Below the pieces are notes generated by a model. The model did no database searches. It was not told the origin of the DNA and saw nothing but the letters and a program-made list of their open reading frames with translations. Below are positions 15,380 to 25,272 of a stretch of 64,000 nt of DNA, piece after piece. The translations under genes were made by a program, and so were the position numbers. The first letter of the stretch is position 1. Every line of letters begins with the position of its first letter. The DNA is taken from NCBI RefSeq assembly GCF_031880315.1, contig NZ_CP134771.1, positions 620,001 through 684,000 of the forward strand, written 5' to 3'. The stretch comes from Pseudomonas baltica. Its GTDB lineage: Bacteria > Pseudomonadota > Gammaproteobacteria > Pseudomonadales > Pseudomonadaceae.

Positions 15380-16768
15380 CTACTGCTGTGGCAACACCTT
15401 GCCAGGATTGAGAATCCCCAACGGATCCAGTGCCCGCTTGATCGCTTGCATGGCCTGCAGCGCGGCGCCGTGCTCCAGGGTCATGAATTTGATCTTCCCG
15501 GATCCAATGCCATGCTCGCCGGTGCAGGTGCCTTCAAGACGAATCGCCCGCTCCACCACGCGCACGTTAAGCGCTTCGGCTTCCGCCAGCTCGGCAGGGT
15601 TGTCGGGGTCGACGACCATGCCCAAGTGGAAGTTACCGTCGCCCACATGGCCGACCATACCGACGAAAAACGACGCTTTGTCGACATCTTCGGCGGTTTC
15701 GGCAATGCACTCAGGCAACGCCGAGATCGGCACGCACACATCGGTGCTCCAGATCCGCGCATTGGGACGCATCGCCTGCATGGCATAGTGCACGTTGTGG
15801 CGCGCGCGCCAGAGGCTGCGACGGGCATCGTCATCGGCGGCGAACTCAAAGCTCACGGCGCCCATGCCCTGGGCGATTTCACGGGTCAATTCCAACTGCT
15901 CGGTGACGCTGGCCGGCGTGCCACCGAACTCGAAAAACAGCGTCGGCGCCTCCACCAAGGCCAAGCGCGAGTAGCGATTGACCGCCCGCACCGTGCGCGC
16001 GTCCAGCAGCTCGACCCGCGACACCGGAATACCGTACTGAATGATCGCGACCACCGTACTCACCGCCGCCTGCACATCCCTGAAGGCACACACTGCGGCG
16101 CTGAGCACTTCCGGAATACCGTAGAGGCGCAGGGTCACTTCGGTGATGATCCCCAGGGTGCCCTCAGAACCGACGAAGACCCGCGTCAGGTCATAACCGG
16201 CCGCCGACTTGCGCGCCCGGCTCCCGGTCTTGATGATCTCGCCGTTGGCCAGCACCACGGTCAGGTTCAGGACGTTCTCGCGCATGGTCCCGTAGCGCAC
16301 CGCGTTGGTCCCCGAGGCACGAGTCGCAACCATGCCGCCGAGGGTGCTTTCACCGCCCGGATCCACCGGAAAAAACAACCCGGTGGTGCGCAGCTCGGTA
16401 TTGAGTTGCTGACGGGTCACGCCGGCCTCGACCGTGACGTCCAGATCATCGGCGCGCACCTTGATGATCCGTTGCATGCGGCTGAGGTCGATACACACAC
16501 CACCTTGCTGCGCCGCAACGTGCCCCTCCAGCGACGTACCGCCGCCAAAGGCGACGATCGGCACACGCCGGGCCGCGCAGACCCGCACGATCGCCGCGAC
16601 TTCCTCGGTGGTTTGCGCATAGCACACGGCGTCGGGGGCCTGGCTGGCGTGGTAGGACTCGCCGCGACCATGCTGTTCGCGCTCGGCCAGGCCGGTGCTC
16701 AAGCGCTCGCCGAGGATGCTGCGCAAGGCGTCGAACAGGTCTGGCACAGAGAAGAGAATAGCGCTCAT
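15380..16768 (-). CDS. FAD-linked D-lactate dehydrogenase-like oxidase
   Basis: This 462-residue flavoprotein is of the vanillyl-alcohol-oxidase fold. The FAD loop VPIVAFGGGTSLEGHVA is near residue 70, PGGESTLGGMVATRASGTNAVRYG near 135 and GSEGTLGIITEVTLRLYG near 190. The C-terminal motifs are GHVGDGNFHLGM, TGEHGIGSGKIKF and LDPLGILNPGKVLP. It most resembles cytochrome-type D-lactate dehydrogenases and oxidises a D-2-hydroxyacid, probably giving electrons to cytochrome or quinone. I chose the ATG at 16768, because the 34 codons before it lack family similarity. It is distinct from the flavoprotein at 2035-3453. It stands alone, next to an unrelated chemoreceptor. Confidence 0.85.
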   Translation of the reverse strand: MSAILFSVPDLFDALRSILGERLSTGLAEREQHGRGESYHASQAPDAVCYAQTTEEVAAIVRVCAARRVPIVAFGGGTSLEGHVAAQQGGVCIDLSRMQRIIKVRADDLDVTVEAGVTRQQLNTELRTTGLFFPVDPGGESTLGGMVATRASGTNAVRYGTMRENVLNLTVVLANGEIIKTGSRARKSAAGYDLTRVFVGSEGTLGIITEVTLRLYGIPEVLSAAVCAFRDVQAAVSTVVAIIQYGIPVSRVELLDARTVRAVNRYSRLALVEAPTLFFEFGGTPASVTEQLELTREIAQGMGAVSFEFAADDDARRSLWRARHNVHYAMQAMRPNARIWSTDVCVPISALPECIAETAEDVDKASFFVGMVGHVGDGNFHLGMVVDPDNPAELAEAEALNVRVVERAIRLEGTCTGEHGIGSGKIKFMTLEHGAALQAMQAIKRALDPLGILNPGKVLPQQ

Positions 16769-16896
16769 GAAAGGGCCCTTCAGGCGGATTATTGTGGTTT
16801 CCCGACGCAGGAAATGGCTCAAGCGTAGACGATCCGCCGAGAGTGCGCCGCCCCTTCGCACGCGCACCATTCATTCCCGTGCCTGGACAACCTGAA

Positions 16897-18522
16897 TCAG
16901 ACCTTGAAGCGCGCTACCACTTGATTGAGCTCCACGGCCAGGCGTGACAGTTCGTGGCTCGAAGCACTGATCTGATCCGCCCCCGAGGAAGACTGCACCG
17001 ACAGATCGCGGATGTTGACGATGTTGCGATCCACTTCGCGGGCCACTTGGGCTTGCTCTTCCGCGGCGCTGGCAATTACCAGGTTGCGTTCGGAGATTTC
17101 GTTGATCGAGGTCGCGATACGGCTCAACGATTCACCCGCGCCCTGGGCCAGGGCCAAGGTCGAGCCCGCTTGATCGCGGCTGACCTGCATCGATGCGACC
17201 GCCTCGCTCGAGCCGCTGCGCATCGCCGAGACCATGCTGTCGATCTCCAACGTCGATTGCTGGGTGCGATGGGCCAAGGCGCGAACCTCGTCGGCGACCA
17301 CCGCAAAGCCGCGCCCCGACTCACCGGCACGCGCGGCTTCGATGGCGGCGTTGAGCGCCAGCAGGTTGGTCTGCTCGGCGATGGCGCGAATCACGTCAAG
17401 CACCTTGCCGATGTCCTGGGAACGGTCGGCGAGGTTCTGCACCAGCACCGAAGTGCCCTGGACCTGGGTCGTCAGGCTTTTGATCGACTGCACCGTCTGC
17501 AGCACGCGGCTCTGGCCATCCTGAGCGGCGCTGTTGGAATCGCTGGAGGCCTGCGAGGTGGACACCGCATTGCGCGCCACTTCGTCCACGGCCGAGGACA
17601 TCTCGGTGACGGCCGTTGCCGCCTGTTCGATCTCGGCGTTCTGCTGATGCAGGCCACGATGGCTGTCTTCGGTCACGCTGTTCAGCTCGGTGGCCGCCGA
17701 CGACAACCGGGTTGCCGAGTCGTTGATCAGTCGCAGCGTGGTGCGCAGGTTGCCTTGCATCTGTTCGAGGGCGCGCTGCAGGCGGGTGACTTCGTCCTGG
17801 CCGTCCACTTGAATCGTTTGTGTGAGGTCGCCGGCCGCCACTTGCTCGGCAGCGCGCACGGCGCCTTCGAGGGGGCGAATGATGCTACGGGTCAGCCACA
17901 GGGCTAGGATCACCGTCGCGACGCCGGCCAGCAGAATGAACACCAGCACGACGTTGCGCGACTGGTCGTATTGGCTCTTGGCGGCCTGGCCTTGCAGGTC
18001 GACCTGCTTCTGGTAGTAGTCGCCCAGGTCGGCAAGCTGCTTGCCGGAACCGTCGACCACCACCTTCATGTCCACCAGCAGCAGTTTGTTCAGCGCGGCC
18101 ATGTCGCCACGCTCGGCGATCACAAACGATTGCGCCAGGCCTTGCTGGTACTCGGCGAGATTCTTGCGAAAGGCGTCGTCGAGGGTTCTTTCTTCGGCGG
18201 TATCGACGTATTTGCTGAACGTCTGCAGGCGCTCGGCGAGCTGCTGGCTGCGGGCGTCCATCTGGCTGTGATAGGTGCTGATGTTCTTGGGGTCCGGATC
18301 GAGCGCCATGCGCAGGGAGATGGTGCGGATGCGCAACATCGCTTCTCGGATATCACCCACTACGCGCAGACTCGGCAGCAGGTCGGTCTCGACCTGTACT
18401 TCGTTCTGGCGGATGTCGGACATCTGACTCATCGCGAACCAGCCCAGCAGGGCCACCAGCAGCGAAATCAAGGTGAAACCGATGCCCGCGCGGCGGGCGA
18501 TGGTCAAATTGCGTAGGGTCAT
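16897..18522 (-). CDS. methyl-accepting chemotaxis protein (four-helix-bundle sensor)
   Basis: This 541-residue transmembrane chemoreceptor has TM1 at about 11-31 and a periplasmic helical-bundle ligand domain at about 32-185, without the larger Cache fold. TM2 is at about 190-210 ([20 protein letters not shown]). A HAMP domain lies at about 212-265 and the cytoplasmic signalling hairpin at about 270-541. The highly conserved tip [19 protein letters not shown] and [15 protein letters not shown] is intact, so it should signal to CheA/CheW. The ligand is unknown. The gene is monocistronic. Confidence 0.93.
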   Translation of the reverse strand: MTLRNLTIARRAGIGFTLISLLVALLGWFAMSQMSDIRQNEVQVETDLLPSLRVVGDIREAMLRIRTISLRMALDPDPKNISTYHSQMDARSQQLAERLQTFSKYVDTAEERTLDDAFRKNLAEYQQGLAQSFVIAERGDMAALNKLLLVDMKVVVDGSGKQLADLGDYYQKQVDLQGQAAKSQYDQSRNVVLVFILLAGVATVILALWLTRSIIRPLEGAVRAAEQVAAGDLTQTIQVDGQDEVTRLQRALEQMQGNLRTTLRLINDSATRLSSAATELNSVTEDSHRGLHQQNAEIEQAATAVTEMSSAVDEVARNAVSTSQASSDSNSAAQDGQSRVLQTVQSIKSLTTQVQGTSVLVQNLADRSQDIGKVLDVIRAIAEQTNLLALNAAIEAARAGESGRGFAVVADEVRALAHRTQQSTLEIDSMVSAMRSGSSEAVASMQVSRDQAGSTLALAQGAGESLSRIATSINEISERNLVIASAAEEQAQVAREVDRNIVNIRDLSVQSSSGADQISASSHELSRLAVELNQVVARFKV

Positions 18523-18643
18523 GACCGTAGGCTCGTTATTGTTGGGGTGTACGATCGGATAGTCGTCGTACGCCTCAACGCTATCGGCGGATCAGGGTGC
18601 GACTTGAGGCAGGCTGGTTATGCGCGGTGAGGCGAATGGCCCC

Positions 18644-18720
18644 TTCGCGAGCAAGCTTTGCTCCCACAGTGCACACCGGTCCAGAGGCCTTTGTGGGAGC
18701 AAGGTTGCGCGTTCGGCGGC
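18644..18720. repeat. REP-like palindrome (GTGGGAGCAAGG type)
   Basis: TTCGCGAGCAAGCTTTGCTC followed by CCACAG (18644-18668) is opposed by TTTGTGGGAGCAAGGTTGCG (18691-18710). The core and the flanking GCGTTCGGCGGCG match the copy at 32281-32364 closely. It occupies the gap between the oxidoreductase 3' end and the chemoreceptor start region. Confidence 0.75.
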
Positions 18721-18740
18721 GCGCACGCACGGATGACTTG

Positions 18741-19886
18741 TCAGGCTTGCTCGACAACCACCCAGCGCGACTCTTGCGCCGCCAGTCGAATCGCCGACGC
18801 CAGCCGTTCCACCGCCAGAGCCCCGGCAAAATCGGTGCCTCGCTCGCCCTGCCCCGCCAAGGCCATGATCAATTCATGGACTTCCAGGGTTTTCAGTTCG
18901 TTGTAGCCCAACTGGTGCCCTGCCGCCGGGCTGAACGCGGCGTAACCCGGCAAGTGCGGCCCAGCCAGCAGGCGCTGGAAGCCCGCCTCGCCCGCGCGGC
19001 ACAGGCGCAGTTCGTTCAAGCGCTCCTGATCGAAGGCCAAGGTGCCCCGAGTGCCGCTGATCTCGAAACTGAGGTGGTTCTTGTAGCCGTGCTTGAGCCA
19101 ACTGCTGCTGACAGTGCCTCGCGCACCGCTGGCGAAACGCAGCAGTGCGTGGACCTGATCGTCGACGCCGATATCGCGCAACTCCAGGCTGCCTTTGCTG
19201 GCCGGACGCTGGCGATGCACGGTGTGGGTGTCGGCGCACACCGCTTCGACATCGCCCAGCAGGTAGCGCGCCATGGACAACAAATGACTGCCCAGATCCG
19301 CCAGTGCGCCGCCGGCATGCTGCGCCTCGCAGCGCCACGACCACGGCGATTGCGCGTCAGCCATGAAGTCTTCGCTGAACTCACCCTGAAAGCTGATGAT
19401 CTCGCCCAGCTCGCCGCTGTGGATCAACTCACGCGCCCACTCGATCATCGGGTTGTGCTGATAGTTGTAACCGACACGGGTGACCACCCCGGCCCGCTGC
19501 GCCGCCTGTTGCATCTGCTCGGCCTGCTCGAGGCTCACCGCCAGGGGCTTCTCGCAATAGACCGGTTTGCCGGCGGCCAAAGCAGCCATCGCCATGGGGT
19601 AATGCAAATGATTGGGCGTGGTGATCGCGATGAGGTCCACCGCAGGGTCGTCGATCAACTGCTGCCAATCGCTGTGGGCCTGGGCAAAGCCCCAGGCCTG
19701 AGCACACTGCCGGGCTCGCGAGGCATCGGCATCGGCCAGCGCCGCCAGTTTGAGCTGGAATGGCAGCTCGAATACCGCGCTGACGTTGCGAAACGCCAAG
19801 GCATGGGCCCGGCCCATGAATCCTGTGCCGATGAGCCCGATGCCCAGCTCAGGCAAGGGATGGCTATGGTTGGAATGCTCGGCCAT
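18741..19886 (-). CDS. Gfo/Idh/MocA-family NAD(P)-dependent oxidoreductase
   Basis: This 381-residue protein has an N-terminal Rossmann dinucleotide fold (GIGLIGTGFMGRAHALAF, about residues 13-30). ITTPNHLHYPMAMAALAAGKPVYCEKPLAVS follows, containing the family EKP lysine. The alpha/beta C-terminal domain carries DLGSHLLSMARYL. Members oxidise sugars or cyclitols such as inositol, or reduce keto-sugars. The ATG at 19886 is preceded by AAAGGTG. No sugar operon flanks it: a chemoreceptor lies downstream and glgX diverges from it, so the substrate cannot be assigned. Confidence 0.87.
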   Translation of the reverse strand: MAEHSNHSHPLPELGIGLIGTGFMGRAHALAFRNVSAVFELPFQLKLAALADADASRARQCAQAWGFAQAHSDWQQLIDDPAVDLIAITTPNHLHYPMAMAALAAGKPVYCEKPLAVSLEQAEQMQQAAQRAGVVTRVGYNYQHNPMIEWARELIHSGELGEIISFQGEFSEDFMADAQSPWSWRCEAQHAGGALADLGSHLLSMARYLLGDVEAVCADTHTVHRQRPASKGSLELRDIGVDDQVHALLRFASGARGTVSSSWLKHGYKNHLSFEISGTRGTLAFDQERLNELRLCRAGEAGFQRLLAGPHLPGYAAFSPAAGHQLGYNELKTLEVHELIMALAGQGERGTDFAGALAVERLASAIRLAAQESRWVVVEQA

Positions 19887-20190
19887 GGGGAAGATCACCT
19901 TTGAAATTTTTGTTTTGGGTGCCGTCTTTATAGAATAATAATTCCCACTCATCAAGAAATAGAAAAATTATCCCCGATACCTACAGCACTATATCGGCCC
20001 CCCGAGGAATCGGATCGTGGGAATGCAGGCTGTGCCGGTGACAGCTCCTTGTCTCGACCCACCGACGGTTTCAAACATCGACCCAATGAAATTTTCTGAA
20101 CTGTCCGAGTCGGCCGGCGCTCTACCTATCACGCAGCGTCCGCCTGGCGTTCGCGGCTTTCTTGCCGCGATTCAATTTGACTGAAGAGCT
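19887..20190. promoter_or_regulatory. divergent intergenic region, 304 bp
   Basis: This gap lies between the minus-strand oxidoreductase and plus-strand glgX. The stretch 19900-19975 is AT-rich (TTTATAGAATAATAATTCCC) and likely carries the oxidoreductase promoter. The glgX-proximal part is GC-rich, ending in a GAAGAG sequence close to the ATG. No coding, RNA or repeat feature was recognised and no single promoter stands out. Confidence 0.45.
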
Positions 20191-22392
20191 ATGCCCATGA
20201 ACACGATGACGCTTGATGGCGGGGTTTCGAGTGCCGCCGAGACCGCTTTCCAGAACAAATCCCAATCGCGAGTCCAGGAAGGCCAGCCTTATCCGCTAGG
20301 TGCCAACTGGGACGGCTCGGGGGTCAATTTCGCGATCTTTTCCGCCCACGCCACCAAGGTCGAACTGTGCCTGTTCGACGCCGAGGGCAAGGAAGAAATC
20401 GAACGGATCGAGTTGCCCGAATTCACCAACGAGATCTGGCACGGCTACCTGCCCAACGCCCGCCCCGGCACCCTGTATGGCTACCGAGTGCACGGCCCGT
20501 ACGATCCGAAAAATGGTCATCGCTTCAACCATAACAAGCTGCTGATCGACCCCTATGCCAAGCAGATCGTCGGTGAGCTGCAATGGGATGACGCGCTGTT
20601 CGGCTACACCATCGGCCACCCCGATGCCGATTTGTCGTTCGACGAGCGTGACAGCGCGCCGTTCATGCCCCGCTGCCGGGTCATCGATCCGGCCTTCACC
20701 TGGGGCAACGTGCCCAAGCCCAGCGTGCCGTGGGACAAGACCATTTTCTATGAGGCCCACGTGCGCGGCTTCACCAAACAGCATCCGGGCGTACCGGAAG
20801 ACGTGCGCGGCACCTTTGCGGCCTTCCATGAAAGCGATGTGGTGGACTACATCAAATCCTTGGGCGTGACGTCGGTCGAGCTGATGCCGATCCACTATTT
20901 CCTCGATGACAATCATCTGCTGGAAAAGGGCCTGCACAACTACTGGGGCTACAACACCCTGGCCTTCTTCGCCCCTCACGCGCGCTACATGGCCGGGCAG
21001 TCGATCGGCGAGTTCAAGGTGATGGTCTCGCGCATGCACAAGGCCGGGCTGGAGGTGATCCTCGATGTGGTCTACAACCACACCGCCGAAGGCAACGAGA
21101 TGGGCCCGACGCTGTCGCTCAAAGGCATCGACAATGCCAACTACTATCGCCTGATGCCGGATGATGCGCGCTACTACATCAACGATACCGGCACCGGCAA
21201 TACGCTCAACATGAGCCATCCTTGCGTGCTGCAGATGGTCACCGACTCGCTGCGCTACTGGACCCAGGAAATGGGCGTGGATGGTTTCCGCTTCGACCTG
21301 GCGACCATTCTTGGCCGCGAGCCCCATGGTTTTGACGAAGGCGGTGGTTTTCTCGACGCCTGCCGCCAAGACCCGGTGCTCAACGGCATCAAGCTGATCG
21401 CCGAGCCATGGGACTGTGGCCCGGGCGGCTATCAGGTGGGGAACTTCCCGCCCGGCTGGATGGAGTGGAATGACAAGTTCCGCGATATCTCGCGCGCTTT
21501 CTGGAAAGGTGACGACGAGCAGATCGGCGATTTCGCCAAGATCCTCCTGGCGTCGGGCGACCAGTTCAACCAGCGAGGCCGCAAGCCGTCCTCGTCGGTG
21601 AACTTCATCACTGCGCACGATGGCTTCACCCTCAACGACTTGGTCTCGTACAACGAGAAGCACAACGAAGCCAACGGTGAAGACAACCGCGACGGCCACT
21701 CCGACAACCGCTCGTGGAACTGCGGCGTGGAGGGCGAGACCGACGATCCCGAGATCATCGAGCTGCGCTACCGGCAGATGCGCAACCTGCTGGCCACCTT
21801 GTTCCTGGCTCAGGGCACGCCGATGCTGCTGGCCGGCGACGAGTTCGCACGCACCCAGGGTGGCAGCAACAACGCTTATTGCCAGGACAGCGAAATCGGC
21901 TGGATCAACTGGGAGATCAGTGAGAAGAGCGCCGAGCTGCAGGACTTCACCCGGTATTTGATCGACCTGCGCAAACGTTATCCACTGCTGCGTCGCAATC
22001 GCTTCTTTACCGGGATGTACAACGAGCAGTTGGACATCAAGGACGTTACCTGGCTGCAGCCCAGCGGCGAGGAAATGGGCAGCGAGCAATGGAGCGACGG
22101 CAACAACCGCTGCATGGGCATACTGCTCGACGGCCGTGCGCAACCGACCGGGATTCGCAAGGCAGGCGGTGACGCCTCGTTGCTGATCATTGTCAACGCG
22201 CACTATGACGTGGTGGACTTCGTCTTGCCGGCTGTGCCGCAAGGTCAGCACTGGCTGTTGCAACTGGACACCAACCAGCCAGATCTGGATGCGGGCGACA
22301 AGTTCGAGTTCAACAGCAGTTACCAGGTGACTGGGCGCTCGACCCTGCTGTTCGAAATGGCAGTGAGCAAGAAGAAGCGCCGCGCTTCGTAA
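20191..22392 (+). CDS. glgX: glycogen debranching enzyme GlgX (isoamylase-type GH13)
   Basis: This 733-residue cytosolic alpha-1,6-glucosidase has an N-terminal CBM48 domain (YPLGANWDGSGVNFAIFSAHATKVELCLFD, about 30-120) and a GH13 barrel. DVVYNHTAEG, DGFRFDLATIL (nucleophile Asp), LIAEPWDCG (acid Glu) and ITAHDGFTLNDLVSYNEKHN (transition-state Asp) are all intact, so it should be active. It trims short branches from glycogen or maltodextrin. Length fits the GlgX/TreX family. In Pseudomonas such genes often sit with trehalose or glycogen genes, but here no glg or tre gene is adjacent. Confidence 0.93.
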   Translation: MPMNTMTLDGGVSSAAETAFQNKSQSRVQEGQPYPLGANWDGSGVNFAIFSAHATKVELCLFDAEGKEEIERIELPEFTNEIWHGYLPNARPGTLYGYRVHGPYDPKNGHRFNHNKLLIDPYAKQIVGELQWDDALFGYTIGHPDADLSFDERDSAPFMPRCRVIDPAFTWGNVPKPSVPWDKTIFYEAHVRGFTKQHPGVPEDVRGTFAAFHESDVVDYIKSLGVTSVELMPIHYFLDDNHLLEKGLHNYWGYNTLAFFAPHARYMAGQSIGEFKVMVSRMHKAGLEVILDVVYNHTAEGNEMGPTLSLKGIDNANYYRLMPDDARYYINDTGTGNTLNMSHPCVLQMVTDSLRYWTQEMGVDGFRFDLATILGREPHGFDEGGGFLDACRQDPVLNGIKLIAEPWDCGPGGYQVGNFPPGWMEWNDKFRDISRAFWKGDDEQIGDFAKILLASGDQFNQRGRKPSSSVNFITAHDGFTLNDLVSYNEKHNEANGEDNRDGHSDNRSWNCGVEGETDDPEIIELRYRQMRNLLATLFLAQGTPMLLAGDEFARTQGGSNNAYCQDSEIGWINWEISEKSAELQDFTRYLIDLRKRYPLLRRNRFFTGMYNEQLDIKDVTWLQPSGEEMGSEQWSDGNNRCMGILLDGRAQPTGIRKAGGDASLLIIVNAHYDVVDFVLPAVPQGQHWLLQLDTNQPDLDAGDKFEFNSSYQVTGRSTLLFEMAVSKKKRRAS

Positions 22393-22400
22393 CACCCTGT

Positions 22401-22482
22401 GCTCGCGAAAGAGCTTTAGCCGCACCGTAGATTCTGTGCTGCTTCCTCCAGCTGCTTCGCGAGCACGCTTTACTCCCACAGC
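22401..22482. repeat. diverged REP-like inverted repeat
   Basis: GCTCGCGAAAGAGCTTTAGC (22401-22420) is opposed by GCTTCGCGAGCACGCTTTAC (22454-22473) and followed by TCCCACAG. This is a degraded relative of the GTGGGAGC family, located between glgX and the lacI-type gene. Confidence 0.5.
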
Positions 22483-22547
22483 CATAGCGTCCAACCGCCT
22501 GTTGCAGCTACGATGCGATTCAAAACGTGGCCGTAGCAGGACCCCTC

Positions 22548-23591
22548 GTGGTAAAAAAATCCAGACGCGAACTGGCTTCTCTCGACGCCGTCTCCCAAGA
22601 TATCCCCCTGACGCTCGCCGATGTCGCCCGCCATGCCGGGGTATCGACGATGACCGCCTCGCGCGCCCTCAGCCGCCCGGAACTGGTCAGCCAGACTACC
22701 CGCGAAAAAGTCCTCGAATCGGTGCAGACCCTCGGCTACGTGCCCAACCTGCTGGCCGGCAGCCTGGCATCGAGCAAAAGCCGCCTGGTGGCCATCTTGC
22801 TGCCCACTATCAGCCACTCGCTGTTCGCCAACACCGTGCAAGCGATCATGGATCGGCTCACCGAGGCCGGCTATCAGACGCTGCTGGGGCCCACCGGCTA
22901 TTCACCGGAAAAGGAACAGGCGTTGCTCGAAGCCATTCTCGGTCGGCGCCCCGATGGCATCGTCCTGACCGGCTCGCTGCACACACCCAACAGCCGCGCA
23001 CGCCTGGTCGGTGCCGGCATTCCGGTGGTCGAAGCCTGGGACCTGAGCGACCAGCCGCTGGACATGCAGGTGGGGTTTTCTCACGAAGCGGTAGGCACCG
23101 CCCTGGCCACCCACTACCTGAACAAAGGCTACCGACGCTTCGCCGTGATCACCGCCGACGATCCTCGTGGCCATCGACGCTGCCAGGCGTTGGTCCGGCA
23201 GTTGGCGCAAAACGGAATCAGCGACGTGCCCGTGCAGGTCATGCCGCTGCCCGCCTCCTGGCAACTGGGCCGCGAAGGCCTGCGCCAGTTGCTCGCCTTG
23301 CCAGTACCGCCGCAACTGGTGCTATGCAGCTCCGACACCATCGCCCTGGGCGTGCTCGCGGAGGCCGCCAGCCGGGGCCTGCGAGTGCCCGAGCAACTGG
23401 CGGTGGTGGGTTTTGGCGATTTGAGCGAGGCGAGTTTCGCTCACCCGTCGCTGTCCACGGTGAGCATCAATCCCGCGCGGATGGGCTTGCAGGTGGCCGA
23501 AGCGCTGTTGGGTCGCTTTGCCGATGGAGCGTGCAACCGCGCCTTGGCGGTGGATACCGGGTTCGTGCTGCAGGATCGGGGCAGTAGCTGA
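22548..23591 (+). CDS. LacI-family transcriptional repressor
   Basis: This 347-residue regulator starts with the LacI helix-turn-helix and hinge (TLADVARHAGVSTMTASRALSRPELVSQTTREKVLESVQTLGYVPNLLAGSLAS, about 22-75). A periplasmic-binding-type sugar domain follows (LVAILLPTISHSLFANTVQAIMDRL..., RPDGIVLTGSLH). The GTG at 22548 is preferred because AGGA lies 6 nt upstream; another GTG at 22527 lacks this. It is followed by the glucarate dehydratase gene, whose promoter contains a perfect TGATAGCGCTATCA palindrome. The repressor therefore probably controls D-glucarate use, with a sugar acid as inducer. It resembles gluconate-type (GntR of the LacI family) regulators. Confidence 0.88.
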   Translation: MVKKSRRELASLDAVSQDIPLTLADVARHAGVSTMTASRALSRPELVSQTTREKVLESVQTLGYVPNLLAGSLASSKSRLVAILLPTISHSLFANTVQAIMDRLTEAGYQTLLGPTGYSPEKEQALLEAILGRRPDGIVLTGSLHTPNSRARLVGAGIPVVEAWDLSDQPLDMQVGFSHEAVGTALATHYLNKGYRRFAVITADDPRGHRRCQALVRQLAQNGISDVPVQVMPLPASWQLGREGLRQLLALPVPPQLVLCSSDTIALGVLAEAASRGLRVPEQLAVVGFGDLSEASFAHPSLSTVSINPARMGLQVAEALLGRFADGACNRALAVDTGFVLQDRGSS

Positions 23592-23680
23592 TGTCGAAGA
23601 ACCTTGGCGCCAGCGACGCCACGGTTTTTGGCGACAGATAACTGCACGCAGGCAACAGAAAAGAATTCTGACCATCGGCC

Positions 23681-23708
23681 TTGAATGATAGCGCTATCAG
23701 TATATTAT
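23681..23708 (+). promoter_or_regulatory. gudD promoter with LacI-type operator inside the spacer
   Basis: TTGAAT (23681-23686) and TATTAT (23703-23708) form a sigma70-like pair 16 bp apart. The perfect 14-bp palindrome TGATAGCGCTATCA (23686-23699), with the central CG typical of LacI-family sites, lies in that spacer. Bound repressor would block polymerase directly. The predicted start, near 23715, leaves a leader of about 80 nt before gudD. Confidence 0.7.
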
Positions 23709-23721
23709 CTATCTCGTAGTT

Positions 23722-23738
23722 GTACGATGACGTACGAT
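23722..23738 (+). promoter_or_regulatory. direct repeat GTACGAT, one helical turn apart
   Basis: GTACGAT occurs at 23722-23728 and 23732-23738, exactly 10 bp apart, just downstream of the predicted gudD transcription start. It could be a second regulator's site; the protein is unknown. Confidence 0.35.
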
Positions 23739-23793
23739 ATTCAATCGAACGTCTGCTGCGCCTTTCGATATCAACGACGAGCATCTAATAACA

Positions 23794-25146
23794 ATGAACT
23801 CACTGACTCAGCACACCCAGACCGGCACCCCCGTCATCACCGAACTGCACGTGGTACCGGTGGCTGGCCACGACAGCATGTTGATGAACCTTAGCGGCGC
23901 CCATGGCCCCTACTTCACCCGCAACGTGGTGATTCTCAAGGACAGTGCCGGCCACGTCGGCGTCGGTGAGGTGCCCGGCGGCGAGGCCATTCGCAAGACG
24001 CTCGAGGACGCCCGCCCGCTGGTACTCGGCGCCTCCATCGGCCGTTATCAGAACATCCTCGAACAGGCCCGCACGGCGTTCGCCGATCGTGATGTCGGTG
24101 GCCGCGGCCTGCAGACGTTCGACCTGCGCATCGCCATCCATGCCGTCACCGCCCTGGAAGCCGCCCTGCTCGATCTGCTCGGCCAGCACCTCGACGTACC
24201 GGTCGCCGCCTTGCTCGGCGAAGGCCAGCAGCGCGACGCGGTGGAGATGCTCGGTTATCTCTTCTATGTCGGCGACAGCAGCCGTACCGACCTGCCCTAT
24301 CGTCGCGAAGACGACGCCGACAACGCCTGGTTCGCCCGCCGTCACCACACCGCGCTGACCCCTGAGGCGGTGGTCGAATTGGCCGAGGCCGCCTACCAGC
24401 GCTACGGGTTCAAGGACTTCAAGCTCAAGGGTGGCGTGCTCGCGGGCGGCGCCGAGATCGACGCGGTAACGGCCTTGCACGAGCGTTTTCCGGACGCGCG
24501 CATCACCCTCGATCCTAACGGCGCCTGGTCGCTGAAAGAAGCCATCAGCCTGTGCCGTGACCAGCATCAGGTGCTGGCCTACGCCGAAGACCCGTGCGGC
24601 GCCGAAAACGGCTATTCGGGCCGTGAAGTGATGGCCGAGTTCCGCCGCGCCACGGGCCTGCGCACCGCTACCAACATGATCGCCACCGACTGGCGCGAGA
24701 TGGGCCATGCCATCCAGCTGCAATCGGTGGACATCCCGCTGGCCGATCCGCACTTCTGGACGATGCGCGGTTCGGTACGGGTGGCGCAGATGTGCAACGA
24801 ATGGGGCCTGACCTGGGGCTCGCACTCCAACAACCACTTCGACATCTCGCTGGCGATGTTCACCCATGTGGCGGCGGCCGCGCCGGGCAAGATCACCGCC
24901 ATCGACACCCACTGGATCTGGCAGGACGGCCAGCGCCTGACCAAAGCGCCGTTGCAGATCAACGGCGGCCTGGTGCAGGTACCGAAGAAGCCGGGGCTGG
25001 GCATCGAGCTCGACTGGGACGCGCTGGCCGCCGCCAACGAAACCTACAAGGGCATGGGCCTGGGCGCACGCAACGATGCAGTGGCCATGCAGTACCTGGT
25101 ACCCGACTGGCAGTTCGACGCCAAGCGCCCGTGCCTGGTGCGCTGA
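23794..25146 (+). CDS. gudD: D-glucarate dehydratase
   Basis: This 450-residue enolase-superfamily enzyme removes water from D-glucarate (or L-idarate) to give 5-keto-4-deoxy-D-glucarate in the cytosol. The KxK catalytic motif is in FKDFKLKGG (about 207-213). The metal ligands are in LDPNGAWSL and YAEDPCG, plus ATNMIATD, and the general-base His-Asp dyad region is [13 protein letters not shown] (about 348). Length and the N-terminal capping domain match GudD. It follows a LacI gene and precedes a symporter and a 2-hydroxyacid dehydrogenase. The next pathway step (KdgD or GarL) is not in view. Confidence 0.95.
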   Translation: MNSLTQHTQTGTPVITELHVVPVAGHDSMLMNLSGAHGPYFTRNVVILKDSAGHVGVGEVPGGEAIRKTLEDARPLVLGASIGRYQNILEQARTAFADRDVGGRGLQTFDLRIAIHAVTALEAALLDLLGQHLDVPVAALLGEGQQRDAVEMLGYLFYVGDSSRTDLPYRREDDADNAWFARRHHTALTPEAVVELAEAAYQRYGFKDFKLKGGVLAGGAEIDAVTALHERFPDARITLDPNGAWSLKEAISLCRDQHQVLAYAEDPCGAENGYSGREVMAEFRRATGLRTATNMIATDWREMGHAIQLQSVDIPLADPHFWTMRGSVRVAQMCNEWGLTWGSHSNNHFDISLAMFTHVAAAAPGKITAIDTHWIWQDGQRLTKAPLQINGGLVQVPKKPGLGIELDWDALAAANETYKGMGLGARNDAVAMQYLVPDWQFDAKRPCLVR

Positions 25147-25153
25147 CAAATCC

Positions 25154-25213
25154 GTAGCGAGGGGCTCGCCCCTGATAGATGTATCAGCTTTTCGGGGCAA
25201 GCCCCCTCGCTAC
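25154..25213. repeat. REP hairpin (GTAGCGAGGGG type) between gudD and the symporter
   Basis: GTAGCGAGGGG (25154-25164) and CCCCTCGCTAC (25203-25213) are perfect inverted arms, with a second short dyad (GATA/TATC) in the loop. It could attenuate or process the transcript, lowering symporter expression relative to gudD. Confidence 0.8.
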
Positions 25214-25272
25214 AAAAAGCCTCACCCATCCAATAACAATGTTCGACCATTCTCTGGAATGAGGAGACCGCA

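Noticed and set aside
18549..18571. GTACGA-N11-TCGTAC dyad upstream of the chemoreceptor gene
   Set aside because: Arms are only 6 bp, and no regulator gene is adjacent; likely chance.
20296..22494. Very long open frame antisense to glgX (over 700 codons)
   Set aside because: It mirrors the codon positions of an intact, motif-complete glgX, has biased Val/His/Arg content and no family motifs; a GC-rich artefact.
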